From Scolanthus callimorphus (lineage: Eukaryota > Cnidaria > Anthozoa > Actiniaria > Edwardsiidae): a DNA stretch of 64,000 nucleotides. Within the stretch, counting starts at the first letter, position 1; every line of letters begins with the position of its first letter. Location: the NCBI GenBank assembly GCA_033964015.1, contig JAWWUD010000055.1, positions 697,001 through 761,000 of the forward strand, read 5' to 3'. Below the pieces are notes generated by a model. That model saw nothing but the letters and a program-made list of their open reading frames with translations. It ran no database searches and had not been told where the DNA came from. The position numbers were made by a program, and so were the translations under genes. Shown here in pieces: positions 21,481-33,100 of this stretch.

Positions 21481-24400
21481 TATGATATAAAAGGGCAAAA
21501 TTTAGCGCGCGTGTGGACTGAACGTGAGCAAATTAATTTTGCCCTCAATAAAGAAAAAAATGCCCTCGCTCTTAGCCATTCAACATCGAGTAATTTTGCC
21601 CTGTATATTATAAAGTAACGTGTCGCATCGAATTGGTTTATCAATCTACTTTTAGAAACTGCATCCCGCGAGATCCCGCAGCAAATCAGCCAATGAGAGC
21701 CCGGGAACAACTAGCAAATGAGAATGCAGCACTTTCTCTGCCCTTCGCGCCTTTTCAAAGTTTGCGAAGGGAGATGAAATCCGCTCTACTTTTGCGCTAG
21801 TTTTAACAAAGATTTGGACTTAAATGTAGACTAGAATCCAGCTAGTGCTCTGAATCAAATGATCTTAGCGACCATGAAGGCGATTGAGATGGATCAGAAA
21901 CATATAAGTAACTCACTTATATGTTTCTGGATGGATGGAATGGAAGAATCTTGCAGCGATGCAAGACTGTTTGAAAGAAAATTCTAGCAGCAGGCGGCAA
22001 ATCTTCACGACAAAATCCATGACAACAGCAACACAAGAAAAGAAAGGATAGGATAGAAGAAATTACACCGTAATATCAGAGCTCATAAGCTTTTCTGATT
22101 CTTCTACGCTTGTAAGGTTTCCATTGGAGTTAAAATATCATTGCCATGAATCATCATACGTAAACTCACAGCAAATCATCTTATATTTACTTTCTATGAC
22201 AGCATTATCCTAAGCCTTTCTGTGTCAGCCTTTTCTTATTTCACAAAAGACAGACTGCAAAAGACTAATCAGTTTTGCATGGAAGTCCAGGGTTTTTAGT
22301 TTCTCTCTCCACCTGCTTGGCTGAGCATTCTTGGGAGTTTTTCTTCTCCGCAGTGTCCCGCTTCTTCGTCCGCGTTTGCTTTCGGGGTTTTGTTGTTGTT
22401 TAAGTGAAAAGCCGCTTTTTTTACCGTAGAAAATGTCGTTTTTCTCTTTTAGGGATACATGATCATTGTTGTATGTGTTTCAAGTTACAGATGTCAGAAG
22501 TGAATACTATAGTAAACAAAATACAAAACGTTGTAGATCACAACCGCCGCAATCTTTGGGTGTTTTTCAGGCGGACGTCGGATTGATAAACCAATTCGAT
22601 GTGACACACTACAGTATCGAAGAGTCACGCCCCATCTAATTTGCCCCTGTTTAAAGTCAATCTTGATAATTTGCGTTTGCGATTGTCGAGAACACCAGTG
22701 AAAATTCTGTTTAATTTCAGTTTACAAGTAAATTATATCGAATGCTCCGAGCCCGCTAAAATTCCAGCAAGGTCATTTCTCCATCTTAAATCTTTGTTGA
22801 TTGTACTCAACCAACCAAGGGTATCGTCAAGAAGCCATACTAGCCATGAAAATTCGCTGATCATATGAATTACACTTTTGAACTCAAATGACTATTGAAC
22901 CTATTCAAATTATGCGTAACACTCTTGACGATACCACCACAGAACGACAAATATATCGTATTTATGTATCTGATGTCGCAATACTATAAGGTTGATGAGA
23001 GTACAGATAAAACAGAGATCGCAGAGCAAAAACAGAGAGGTTTTGATACTACCTGTGACAGAATATGCAACTAAAGAGCTATAGGGATGGCCTCTAGACA
23101 AGATAGGGGAGTGAATACCTTCTTTGTAATTTGAAGAGTTTTTCTAGCGTCTTAAAAAGTACTTGTTCTGCCAAGAAATAAACTCAATAAACATTTCCAT
23201 TTGTCATTCGTCGTAAATGTCGTAATATTGATCGTGGCAGTCGTTCAGGGCTACAAAGCTGGATGGGTGGTTCAGGGGGTCAATTATATGAATTACGTTT
23301 TCATGAATTACGTTTTCTACTGAATTCAGCAATGGCTTTTCTATGGTAGCATATCGTATGGTGTTCAAGCTATCATCGTCGATGGAAACAATTCCGTAAC
23401 ACTGCTCGTAACATGGCTTAAAATCAGAACGTGTCAATGTCGACATCTCGTTTGATGCACACAGAACACTAGAGCTTACCGTACAGAGCATACTCTATTA
23501 TCTATACTATTATAATCGGGTTGTCTGCGCAAACGTTTCTGATTGGCTAAATCGTTCGCACTCACTCCGCTTAGGCCTGAAGCTGTGTCGCCAAAAGAAG
23601 TCACAAACCTGCAGAGGAGGTGGAAAACCTTCAAGTGAGCGTGTTTTCGGTTGGAAAAGCTTCACCCTGAGCTAAGTTCTTATTCAAACGATTTCTTAAG
23701 CGAGGGACGACAAAGCTAAAAAAGAACCCAGTTCGCACAGCCGAAAGCACCATAGTCGTTCAGACCTAAATGGTTCTGTCACAGGTTACTTGCAGGAATG
23801 TGCAGGGACAGAGATTATTAATCTAATCGAAAGCTTTAAGTTGAGAAATAATTTCATTCAGCTTAAACAAACGTATACCAGTGCCTTGCTATCCTGAGCG
23901 CGGGCTAAAGCGAAATGAGTGACATATTTATACAAAGCAAAGCCATGAATAATATTCTCTAAGTATAAATCCTTACGTTGTATCGCAAAACGAAGGACAC
24001 AAACCCGAAGAGAAGAAGGAAATCTCTTCAGTGGGCGTGTTTCTGTTGGAAAGATTCATCTTTGGCTAAGTTCTAATAAAAGCGATTTTTTCAGCCAGGG
24101 ACAAAGCCGCCATCGCGGCCATGTTGAAATCTCCCACATTAACTAAAAAAGAACTCATTTCCCTCAGCCGAAAGCACCATGTAGACATCCAAACTTAAAT
24201 TGTTCTATTACAGATTACTTACTGATATGTGTAGGGATAATTTTAATTCGAAAGATTTGAGCTGAGAAACATTTTCATTCAAGTTTGAACAAACTTACAC
24301 CACTGAAAAAGTGATGAATGAAATTCTCTAAAAAAAATCCTATGATAAACTAAAAAGTTCTTAGAACAATTTTACTTTACCTGTTTCTTCTCTTCCCTAG

Positions 24401-24594
24401 TGTACTGAGATATGATCAGCATAAAAACAATTCCGAAGTCAAATGTTTTTTCTGTGTAATAGGCTTGGCGGTTTCAATTTTAGCGGGTTCTTCGGACACG
24501 TGCGTCATTTTCTCCACCAAAACCAGTGCAAAACATACAGAAAAGGCTCTGGGGCTCACTTCATTTATTTCGGAATGGGGCAGGGGGTCTTTCT
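21481..24594. other. Gene-free stretch
   Basis: I found no coherent coding region, RNA gene or repeat with clear boundaries. Short frames here have no family signature. At about 23590-23760 and 24000-24190 two diverged direct copies share GGAAAATCTC/CTTCAGTG...GGAAAG and AGCCGAAAGCACCAT, so the stretch contains at least one old duplication. Confidence 0.35.
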
Positions 24595-24754
24595 TGAAGG
24601 GAGGTCATTATTAATGTAAATCAGCAGTTTATGGAAGGGGAACTCAGGTTGAGTCTTCTAGCGTCACGAAGTGATCACTTCGTGACGCTAGAAGACTCAA
24701 CCTGAGTTCCCCTTCCATAAACTGCTGATTTACATTAATAATGACCTCCCTTCA
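24595..24754. repeat. Perfect 160-bp palindrome with no spacer
   Basis: Positions 24595-24674 are the exact reverse complement of 24675-24754, centred on GAAGTGA/TCACTTC. No mismatch and no loop was found when reading both arms. Such a sequence would extrude a cruciform; it is also the signature left by a fold-back join during assembly. Confidence 0.9.
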
Positions 24755-25049
24755 TTGAAGGGCAGTACACGGCCACCAAATCGCTTTCTGAAACAGCACA
24801 TGCTTTCAGATTTCTCTCGGTGAATAGAAGACCATTCTCTTACTCAGAGCTCCCCGCCTCCTCTCGTGACAGCCACTGACGCATGCGCGAGATTTGATAC
24901 AGAGCCGTCGAAAGATCTTACTGCGCATGCACCAATGTTCAAAACCAGCCAATCAGCAAAGGTCCTAAAATGGATGTCACCAGAGCCTCCACTGTGAGCA
25001 GACGAGCCGGGGAGCTCTGGGTACGAGAATGAGAGACGACGGCTTTCAT

Positions 25050-25474
25050 TTTTTGATCATGCAGTCGCAGTGTGTCAACCAACTGATGTCCGCAGAGATG
25101 TACACACCGAGGAGCTTGAAAGACTCCACTGATTCAATAATTATGACGGAACCTCCAACCGTTACTGGTTGGCACTGACAGATATTGTAAAATCAACCAG
25201 CAACTCTGCTTGCATTTACTAGGGTTCAACTACATGTTATTCCAATGTGCCTCATTATGGACGGGGCGTTACGGGGAATTACTTCTACGACTGTTAAATC
25301 ATCCCCGTACTTAACCCTAGGACCCCAGGAGCGCGCTTGATCGTCTACCATAACGTCAATCAGAATCGGACTCAGTTTTGTCCCCTGACGGATTCCATTT
25401 GGACATTTTCTCAATGATGACGAATTTGCAAGTCGGACGCACTGTGACCTGCATGCATTGAAGAAACGCGGCAA
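25050..25474 (-). pseudogene. LINE reverse transcriptase fragment
   Basis: The minus strand encodes CPNGIRQGTKLSPILIDVMV, then WGPRVKYGDDLTVVEVIPRN, which correspond to the RT palm motifs (the G-T-K-L-S-P-I turn and the YxDD box, here YGDD). After a stop at 25226 the same strand continues with VESFKLLGVYIS and CDCMIKK, typical of the region after the RT box. The upstream RT domain and endonuclease are absent. The fragment is bounded on one side by the 25-bp array. Confidence 0.75.
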
Positions 25475-27851
25475 CCCACCTGTCTAAAGAGGGGTGTAAC
25501 CCACCTCACTAAAGAGGGGTGCAACCCACCTGACTAAAGAGGGGTGTATCCCACCTGACTAAAGAGGGATCTAACCCACCTCACTAAAGAGGGGTGCAAC
25601 CCACCTGACTAAAGAGGGGTGTAACCCACTTCACTAAAGAGGGGTGCAACCCACCTGACTAAAGAAGGGTATAACCCACCTGACTAAAGAGGGGTGCAAC
25701 CCACCTGACTAAAGAGGGGTGTATCCCACCTGACTAAAGAGGGGTATAACCCACCTGACTAAAGAGGGGTGCAACCCACCTGACTAAAGAGGGGTGTATC
25801 CCACCTGACTAAAGAGGGGTGTAACCCACCCGACTAAAGAGGGATCTAACCCACCTGACTAAAGAGGGGTGCAACCCACCTGACTAAAGAGGGGTGTATC
25901 CCACCTGACTAAAGAGGGGTGTAACCCACCTGACTAAAGAGGGTGTAACCCACCTGACTAAAGAGGGGTGTAACCCACCTGACTAAAGAGGGGTGCAACC
26001 CACCTGACTAAAGAGGGATCTAACCCACCTGGCTAAAGAGGGGTGTATCCCACCTGACTAAAGAGGGGTGCAACCCACCTGACTAAAGAGGGATCTAACC
26101 CACCTGTCTAAAGAGGGGTGTAACCCACCTGACTAAAGAGGGGTGTATCCCACCTGACTAAAGAGGGGTGTATCCCACCTCACTAAAGAGGGATGTATCC
26201 CACCTGACTAAAGAGGGGTGTATCCCACCTGACTAAAGAGGGGTGCAACCCACCTGACTAAAGTGGGATCTAACCCACCTGTCTAAAGAGGGGTGTATCC
26301 CACCTGACTAAAGAGGGGTGCAACCCACCTGACTAAAGAGGGGTGCAACCCACCTGACTAAAGAGGGGTATAACCCACCTCACTAAAGAGGGGTGCAACC
26401 CACCTGACTAAAGAGGGGTGTAACCCACCTCACTAAAGAGGGGTGCAACCCACCTGACTAAAGAGGGGTATAACCCACCTGACTAAAGAGGGGTGCAACC
26501 CACCTGACTAAAGAGGGGAGTATCCCACCTGACTAAAGAGGGGTATAACCCACCTGACTAAAGAGGGGTGCAACCCACCTGACTAAAGAGGGGTGTATCC
26601 CACCTGACTAAAGAGGGGTGTAACCCACATGACTAAAGAGGGGTGTAACCCACCTGACTAAAGAGGGGTGCAACCCACCTGACTAAAGAGGGATCTAACC
26701 CACCTGGCTAAAGAGGGGTGTAACCTACCCGACTAAAGAGGGGTGTAACCCACCTGACTAAAGAGGGGTGTAACCCACCTGACTAAAGAGGGGTGTAACC
26801 CACCTGACTAAAGAGGGGTGTAACCCACCTGACTAAAGAGGGGTGTAACCCACCTGACTAAAGAGGGGTGTATCCCACCTGACTAAAGAGGGGTGTATCC
26901 CACCTGACTAAAGAGGGGTGCAACCCACCTGACTAAAGTGGGATCTAACCCACCTGTCTAAAGAGGGGTGTATCTCACCTGACTAAAGAGGGGTGCAACC
27001 CACCTGACTAAAGAGGGGTGCAACCCACCTGACTAAAGAGGGGTATAACCCACCTCACTAAAGAGGGGTGCAACCCACCTGACTAAAGAGGGGTGTAACC
27101 CACCTCACTAAAGAGGGGTGCAACCCACCTGACTAAAGAGGGGTATAACCCACCTGACTAAAGAGGGGTGCAACCCACCTGACTAAAGAGGGGTGTATCC
27201 CACCTGACTAAAGAGGGGTATAACCCACCTGACTAAAGAGGGGTGCAACCCACCTGACTAAAGAGGGGTGTATCCCACCTGACTAAAGAGGGGTGTAACC
27301 CACATGACTAAAGAGGGGTGTAACCCACCCGACTAAAGAGGGATCTAACCCACCTGACTAAAGAGGGGTGCAACCCACCTGACTAAAGAGGGGTGTATCC
27401 CACCTGACTAAAGAGGGGTGTAACCCACCTGACTAAAGAGGGGTGTAACCCACCTGACTAAAGAGGGGTGTAACCCACCTGACTAAAGAGGGGTGCAACC
27501 CACCTGACTAAAGAGGGATCTAACCCACCTGGCTAAAGAGGGGTGTATCCCACCTGACTAAAGAGGGGTGCAACCCACCTGACTAAAGAGGGATCTAACC
27601 CACCTGTCTAAAGAGGGGTGTAACCCACCTGACTAAAGAGGGGTGTATCCCACCTGACTAAAGAGGGGTGTAACCCACCTGACTAAAGAGGGGTGTAACA
27701 CACCTGACTAAAGAGGGGTGTAACCCACCTGCCTTAAGAGAGGTGTAACCCACCTGGCTAAAGAGGGGTGCAACCCACCTGACTAAAGAGGGGTGTAACC
27801 CACCTGACTAAAGAGAGGTGTAACCCACCTGGCTAAAGAGGGGTGTAAACC
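25471..27851. repeat. 25-bp minisatellite, about 95 units, with higher-order structure
   Basis: The consensus is a 25-mer: CACCTGACTAAAGAGG followed by GGTGTAACC. Four main variants differ in the five or six bases after the G-run (GTAAC, GCAAC, GTATC, ATCTAAC). The rare variant CACATGACTAAAG occurs at 26626 and again at 27301, exactly 675 bp (27 units) later, with matching neighbours, so blocks of many units have been duplicated. No long frame is open through the array. Confidence 0.95.
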
Positions 27852-29590
27852 AAAACCAGAAAGCTTATCAGAACGCTATCCATCGCTTCTAGAGCAAGGT
27901 GAAGTAAATAAACTAACGCTTGAATGGTCGATCTACCTGCGAAAGCAAAATTCTCATGACAAGATTACTAAGTAGCGAGGGTGAAGATTTCCCCCAAAAA
28001 AATCCTGCAGCCTCTCATAAGGTGAAAAAATACCATACACAACAAGCACCCCAAAAAAATATTATATACTGTGACAGATACCATGTGATAACACCAGTGA
28101 ATAAAAATCGTATCAGTGAATGATACGATATCATTCACGGCACGAATGAAATGCAATTTTTCTTTATTTCTTTTGCTAGTTTATCAGACTCAGAGTATAT
28201 AATAAACACGAAAACTCGTGAATAAAAACGATATCAAGTTCTTACCATGTAATAATCTCTATATATTTCATAGGACACTGACCCGAAAAACAATTCATAC
28301 AGGAAGTCAAAGACCCCTCCCTAGGTTTGTCAGTTTACCCAGTGTAGACCATCTGTCCTATCCAATAACAATAGATGTAGTTGTTAGTCCTCAGTAAAGA
28401 TTTCATAAGCAAGACACAGTTGTTATAAAAATAACATAGGCCAGTTTCAGACGTCGAGCTTTTGCTGCGTCTAATCGTATTGTTAGAAATTTCATTTGCA
28501 GCTTCTATGCTCTATTTCACCGATAAAGAAATGGTTCTCAGCCGCTATATCATAAAAGCATTAGAGCACAACTTTCAATGACTTTATAGGAAAATAGAAC
28601 ACTTGTGATGTTGGGAGAGATACTCGAAACGTTTTAAAATCACTCGCCGATAAAGCCATAATAATGCTTAAATGTTACAATATTTTCTATTTGTGGCTTA
28701 TACAATGGGAAAAGAAATCTAAAAATACATCTCTATTTTAAATAAAACCTCTTCCGATACAATATATGTAGATTCACTACTAGCTGACCGCCGGTAACTT
28801 CATTATTACTTCAACTTTAAAGCAAAAAAATACATGAATATGCCAATTATCTTCCCCACAAAACGTAGGAAAACGCCTTTTCTGCTACCAAAATGCCCCC
28901 GTACCCCCTAGAAGGTTCAGGCCTTACAACTTAATATCCCATTCACACCGGCGCTTCCAAGGACAAAAGTGACTGCACTTTACATGTTTCTAAGTGATTC
29001 ATTTGGCTAGTAAGAGTTTATCGCAGTAAGAAACTTGTCATGTTATCAGGCGAAGAAAAACGTTCTTTAACTAAACATGGTTTTGGTGCGAATGGGGTAT
29101 TAGTATGGGAGCCCCAAACCCAGCCGCCTACATCACGAACTTAGCCTGCTACTTCAAAACTTATTGAAACCCTGCAAACATGCCCCATTCCTTTAAAGGC
29201 TGCATCCAAATTTAACGCAGTAGACTGTAAATGTTTCAACAAAAAGCCATCTTCTAGATAAAACAAAACTGGAGCACTAAAATTGAATCACATATTTTAC
29301 CTCTGTGTAATTTAAGGAAGTTCCGATTTGGAAAAAAAAAATCGTACAAAGGTTAAGTATGTGAAAAAAATTTCCTGCAAAGTTTTTAGTTCGAAAAAAA
29401 AATTCTGACTATTTGGCTAACACAGAAAAAAATTCTTGCACTGACCAGATCTTCCAACCCCCCCTCAAAGTTCTAATGGTCCGCCCCTAATGTCTACAGC
29501 CTCTGCAGGTTTCTGCTTTAGACAAGGTCTCAAAAGCGCTCTTCAACAGGGTCGGTCAGGAGCCCTCCCGTGTGACGCATTATAATTGCA
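27852..29590. other. Gene-free stretch
   Basis: I see nothing coding. At 28084-28140 there is a small inverted segment around TATCAGTGAATGATACGATATCATTCAC. The rest is AT-rich unique sequence. Confidence 0.4.
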
Positions 29591-29870
29591 TTATTATATA
29601 CCAAGTCTCAAAGTTCACTTTTTCCAGTATCTTATTGGTCGAAAGTGTATCACGTGCACGTGAAGAATTTCGACTGTTTCCCGTGCGACAACTGGGAGGG
29701 CAACAGTATGTTTTATTGACCGGTAATAACGAAACCGGAAATCAAGTGATTGAAAAAATATCAAAACCGGAAACAAAAATCCACCACATTTGCGCGCGCT
29801 TTTGCACAATTCATTCCCTGTTTTGTTTTGTTCCATTTGACACTTGGTATGATAATAAAGCACTTATTTG
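29591..29870. mobile_element. MITE-like element of about 280 bp
   Basis: TGCATTATTATATACCAAGT near 29589 is mirrored by ACTTGGTATGATAATAAAGC near 29843-29862. It is followed at 29872-29975 by a second hairpin with arms CAGTATGTTTTGTGGTCCC. Both are non-coding. Confidence 0.5.
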
Positions 29871-30164
29871 CTCGGGAAAGCAGTATGTTTTGTGGTCCCT
29901 CGATCGCTGATATTTCCCTCAGCTCCGCTTCGGGCAGCGGCGATCTCGGGACCACAAAACATACTGTTTCCCTCGGCCCCAGTAAAAACGTTTTATCATT
30001 TTTCGCGAAGAAGCGCCCTTTTTTGCTTGGCAATTATTCTAACTTTAGGAATTTCTTTCCAACAGTATGTTTCTATTTTAAGTAACTTCGCTGGGTACTA
30101 AGTAAACATTTCAAGTCCAAAACTTCATGATGCACCCGCGTATTTTATCCGACCGGCAGGCATT

Positions 30165-33100
30165 TTAAACTCGTGCGTCATATTTTACGACTGTTGGTGT
30201 CTGTGATGCGGTACTCCAAGAGCGGGCAGCGGTCTTCCTCGTCTTGATTAGACTTGGATTACGCATCAGCGTGATCGCGACGAGCCAGCGATTGATTGCG
30301 CGTTTTGACAGTGTTGAACGCCTTGGCTGTTCTTCTGCAATCCCTGACAAACAACATGACTGGAATTAGCCATTAAAAAACATTTTTTATGCTAAAATAA
30401 TATATGTTTATGTCAATGAGGAGCTGGTCCGCCAACGATACACCTAAAGCAACCAGGAAACCATGCATCATACTTGGCGATGATAATTATTTAACAATTA
30501 GACCTCGAGCCTGAAAGGGCTACGGGCCAATAGCCCATGAGGACGCAGGCCGAATGGGCTATTGACCCGTGGCCCTTGAGGGCGAGAGTTGGACATAAAA
30601 AGTGAAAAATTGTGTTAAAAAATCACCAGAAACCTCGACAAAACGAGAAGCGGCCGCCATTGTTTTCATGTTCAAAATCGGCACTTTCGCTACTAGAGGT
30701 CTATTGATAATAGTCCCCTAGTAGCGTAGCCAATCAGAATGCAGCATTGGCAATAGTCCACTAGCTGGGTGATACTAATACAAAGTAGTAAAGACAATCC
30801 TATTGAGTGTTTCTTGTGTAGTTATGATGCATGGTTGGTTTTAATTGGTATAAGTAGCCATAATTAGAAAAAATATGGCATTGATTCCTTATTATTGACT
30901 GTGTTGACCACCATTACATACCGTGGTCAGGGCTTGATTCCTTATTATTGACTGTGTTGACTACCATTACATACCGTGGTCAGGGCTTGATTCCTTATTA
31001 TTGACTGTGTTGACTACCATTACATACCGTGGTCAGGGCTTGATTCCTTATTATTGACTGTGTTGACCACCATTACATACCGTGGTCAGGGCTTGATTCC
31101 TTATTATTGACTGTGTTGACTACCATTACATACCGTGGTCAGGGCTTGATTCCTTATTATTGACTGTGTTGACTACCATTACATACCGTGGTCATGGCTT
31201 GATTCCTTATTATTGACTGTGTTGACTACCATTACATACCGTGGTCAGGGCTTGATTCCTTATTATTGACTGTGTTGACCACCATTAGATACCGTGGTCA
31301 GGGCTTGATTCCTTATTATTGACTGTGTTGACCACCATTACATACCGTGGTCAATGCTTCATTCCTTATTATTGACTGTGTTGACCACCATTACATACCG
31401 TGGTCAGGGCTTGATTCCTTGTTATTGACTGTGTTGACTACCATTACATGCCGTGGTCAATGCTTCATTCCTTGTTATTGACTGTGTTGACCACCATTAC
31501 ATACCGTGGTCAGGGCTTGATTCCTTATTATTGACTGTGTTGACTACCATTACATACCGTGGTCAGGGCTTGATTCCTTATTATTGACTGTGTTGACTGC
31601 CATTACATACCGTGGTCAGGGCTTGATTCCTTATTATTGACTGTGTTGACCAGCATTACATACCGTGGTCAGGGCTTGATTCCTTATTATTGACTGTGTT
31701 GACTGCCATTACATACCGTGGTCAGGGCTTGATTCCTTTTTATTGACTGTGTCAAGTAACAGCTGGCAGAAGACAAGCATGACGGGATGGCTGTAAGACT
31801 TGAGCACTGTCAGGAAACCAGTGTATGCCATGTAACCTGGATCAGAAATACGATTATGAGTCTCGTTATCAACGCATTCCCTTACAGCAAGAGTACAGGC
31901 CCTGTATGGGGTATTTCGATAGTCTCACTCTACATCAGCTGCTGCAATTTGCAAACAGCCTTACCAAGTCCTCCAACCTTTCCTGTATCGCCTTAGCTCC
32001 CATATCGGCTTAGCTCCCATTGTTTCCTTGTTCATTTACCTGCGTCGAACGTTTGGAATTCTTTCATGAGGGGCGTCCGGTCAAGACGGGAAACGAATGT
32101 CACGCCCAGCACCAAACTCTTGATCCCGCGAAACGAGGCCGACCATAGGCCGACCAGGACGTTGAACAGCAAAAAGAAATAAGACATCACGCAGAACAGA
32201 CGTCTGACAAAAGAAAGAGATATTTAGATTTCTGCCATTTATCACAGTTTTTTTTTAAACAACGAAATGGTCAAGAGAGGGGGTCCACTCATTATTAGAT
32301 TAACAATTTCACGTATTTATTTCTTTAACCAATATTCCCGTTATACTTGGAGGCAAGTTCCCAAGTCCAATTCTAATTATATGTTCTTTAGGTATCGCTT
32401 GACTAGAAACTCTCACTTCTTCTAAATTCTCTAACAGAAAAGAAAGCGGACCTCGCAATCTAATTCAGTCTTATAGCATATCGCCTGTATGTCATACTTG
32501 GGAAGATGCGAGCATATTCAATAATTGACCTTATAGGGAAATATGGGGTAGATCCTCCACTGATAAAGGTTTCACCAAAACTTGGACGAAATAAGCTACA
32601 TTTTCAGCCAAACCCACAACAACCAAGCTTGGATGCTGTGTCGGGGTATCAAAGGGCGACCGCAATCAATTAAAACAGTAGAAGATATGTGTTTCCATGA
32701 TGTTTACATTGCACTATTTTCTCGTAAAGAAAGTTCATGCCAAAAAGAAAAAATTAAGCAATATTGTCATGAACATGCGAAGTAGTACACGCGCTTTGTC
32801 TAAGCTATTGCCATGTTTGTTTTGGGCCTGTTTCTCAAGGTCACCATGATTGAACAGCCTTCATGTAAACAAAGAAACATTCATATCTCAGGAAGCAAAG
32901 TTGTCAGGGCAATGCTCAAAACTATGGTCATATAGGGTGATGCGGCCGTCATTGATGATGACGTCATCAAATCTTTCTTGGAGCTCCGGTTTTAGGCGGT
33001 ACCTAAATCTATATATTATTAATTTGCAAATAAATGAGTTACTCACTGATTGTTAATGGTGACAGTGATATCGGGATATTGCCTGTCCCTGAAGACCAGG

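Noticed and set aside
25471..27851. CRISPR array
   Set aside because: Units are head-to-tail 25-mers without unique spacers, in an intron-bearing eukaryotic context.
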